Part shown: positions 14,501 to 14,901 of the stretch, in pieces
Position numbering within the stretch: position 1 is the stretch's first letter
Layout of the letters: the number at the start of each line of letters is the position of its first letter
Assembly: GCA_963604075.1 (NCBI GenBank)
Contig: CAVCPW010000147.1
Span: 1-14,901 of the forward strand
Source of the DNA: Anthropogastromicrobium sp963604075
GTDB taxonomy: Bacteria > Bacillota > Clostridia > Lachnospirales > Lachnospiraceae
Direction: 5' to 3'
Length of the DNA stretch: 14,901 nucleotides
Program-made: the position numbers and the translations under genes
The notes under the pieces: generated by a model
What the model was told of the DNA's origin: nothing
Seen by the model: only the letters and a program-made list of their open reading frames with translations
Database searches by the model: none

Positions 14501-14901
14501 ACGGTTACAGGTCGTGCCTGCCTCAGCGATAATCTCGCCTGTAGATGCATCTACTACATCGTCTGCCAAAACATGTCCATTCAGACGGTTGCGGAAATGC
14601 AGCTTTTTATTATATTTGTAACGTCCTACACGCGCCAGATCATATCTTCTTACATCGAAGAACATTCCCTGAATCAGGCTGGAAGCACTGTCAGTGGAAA
14701 GCGGCTCGCCCGGACGAATCTTCTTATACAGCTCAAGAAGACCGCTCTTGTAATCGTTGCTGACATCCTTCTCGATGGTAGCAAGAAGCTTTGGCTCATC
14801 ACCGAAGATCTCAAGGATCTGCTCGTTGCTGCCCCATCCTAATGCACGGATCAGAACAGTTACCGGTATCTTACGTGTACGGTCAACTCTTACATAGAAA
14901 A
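11546..14901 (-). CDS. rpoB: DNA-directed RNA polymerase subunit beta (N-terminus outside window)
   Basis: Beta forms the other pincer of RNA polymerase and the rifampicin pocket. The frame is open from the right edge (first full codon at 14899) to TAA at 11546, giving 1117 visible residues. By comparison with B. subtilis RpoB, roughly 180-190 N-terminal residues lie beyond the edge. The first visible residues, FYVRVDRTRKIPVTVLIRAL, are internal, so the ATG at 14665 is not a start. The rifampicin region (13889-13981) contains SSQLSQFMDQNNP and THKRRLSALGPGG, with the key D, H and S residues unchanged, so no classic resistance mutation is seen there. ETPEGPNIGLINSL follows. The last 43 residues are a D/E-rich tail (21 acidic). 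It is cotranscribed with rpoC. Confidence 0.99.
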   Translation of the reverse strand, partial: FYVRVDRTRKIPVTVLIRALGWGSNEQILEIFGDEPKLLATIEKDVSNDYKSGLLELYKKIRPGEPLSTDSASSLIQGMFFDVRRYDLARVGRYKYNKKLHFRNRLNGHVLADDVVDASTGEIIAEAGTTCNRAIATQIQNAGVPYVYVDVEGRRVKVLSNLMVDAGTYLDLTEEELESAGVNELVYYPVLMQIVEKNLEGEELMAELRANIADLIPKHIMKEDILGSINYCLNLEYGVGQDDDIDHLGNRRIRAVGELLQNQYRIGMSRMERVVRERMSTNDPSDLTPQSLINIKPVTAAVKEFFGSSQLSQFMDQNNPLAELTHKRRLSALGPGGLSRDRAGFEVRDVHYTHYGRMCPIETPEGPNIGLINSLATYARVNKYGFIEAPYRIVDKSDPSNPRVTDEVRYFTADEEDDFVVAQANEPLDEEGHFKNKMVSGRFREETSEFEQKSIDLMDVSPRMVFSVATSMIPFLQNDDANRALMGSNMQRQAVPLMLTEAPVVGTGMEDKAAYDSGVCVVAKHAGVVERSSSKVIIIKCDDGTRDEYHLTKFSRSNQSNCYNQRPIVYKDERVEEGQVIADGPSTKNGEIALGKNPLIGFMTWEGYNYEDAVLLSERLVQEDVYTSIHIEEYAAESRDTKLGPEEITRDVPGVGDEALKDLDDRGIIRIGAEVRAGDILVGKVTPKGETELTSEERLLRAIFGEKAREVRDTSLKLPHGAYGIVVDTKVFNRQNSDELAPGVNQVVRIYIAQKRKISVGDKMAGRHGNKGVVSRVLPVEDMPFLPNGRPLDIVLNPLGVPSRMNIGQVLEIHLSLAAKALGFNISTPVFDGASENDIFDTLDLANDYVNMEWDEFYEKYKDSLREDVMDYLGTHLEHRELWKGVPITRDGKVRLRDGRTGEYFDSPVTIGHMHYLKLHHLVDDKIHARSTGPYSLVTQQPLGGKAQFGGQRFGEMEVWALEAYGAAYTLQEILTVKSDDVVGRVKTYEAIIKGENIPEPGVPESFKVLLKELQALALDVRVLDANNNEVEIKESTEYGNTDFRSIMEDGGKRHYSEEEFQRNGSTIQEVKDGEIADVEMDASDADDFDKDDMDGSFESDGFDDADDFDDLGDSDN

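Overview
All genes in this window lie on the minus strand, so the gene order reads from right to left. The window is the end of the RNA polymerase beta operon followed by the str operon of a low-to-medium GC Gram-positive bacterium, most likely a member of Clostridia, family Lachnospiraceae. The reasons are the order rpoB-rpoC-rpsL-rpsG-fusA-tuf, Bacillota-type S12 and RpoB sequences, strong AAGGAGG ribosome binding sites before nearly every gene, and the degV-type and zinc-ribbon/leucine-rich-repeat genes downstream. The family assignment is inferred from sequence style, not from a search.

Region by region, in the direction of transcription: rpoB enters from the right edge without its N-terminus (11546-14901), followed after 22 nt by rpoC (7744-11523). 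Two back-to-back hairpins end that unit (7665-7724). A perfect consensus promoter (TTGACA-17-TATAAT, 7600-7628) starts a structured leader and rpsL (7084-7506). An unusually long and structured 281-nt spacer (6803-7083) separates rpsL from rpsG (6332-6802), and fusA follows (4156-6273). A strong hairpin and a second good promoter (3996-4024) precede tuf (2733-3926), which ends in a chain of hairpins and a U-tract terminator (2626-2730). No gene is seen at 2360-2732; it holds this 3' region, a featureless stretch at about 2524-2625, and an imperfect tandem repeat carrying a promoter.

Next comes a two-gene unit: a free-standing 83-residue protein that matches the middle domain of the fatty acid kinase FakA/YloV (2108-2359), and a DegV/FakB-type fatty-acid-binding protein (1198-2085). 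Last is a gene with its own promoter for a zinc-ribbon, acidic-linker, single-membrane-span protein with a BspA-like leucine-rich-repeat ectodomain and a 13-residue Q/T/A repeat tail. It is cut by the left edge (1-984).

The core genes make the transcription and translation apparatus: beta and beta-prime of RNA polymerase, S12 and S7 of the 30S subunit, and the elongation factors EF-G and EF-Tu. Several starts were chosen from ribosome binding sites and differ from the longest open frames: rpsL ATG at 7506, rpsG GTG at 6802, fusA TTG at 6273, the FakA-like gene ATG at 2359 and degV ATG at 2085. The least ordinary parts are the split FakA-module/DegV pair with its duplicated promoter region, the folded spacer between rpsL and rpsG, and the zinc-ribbon surface protein.
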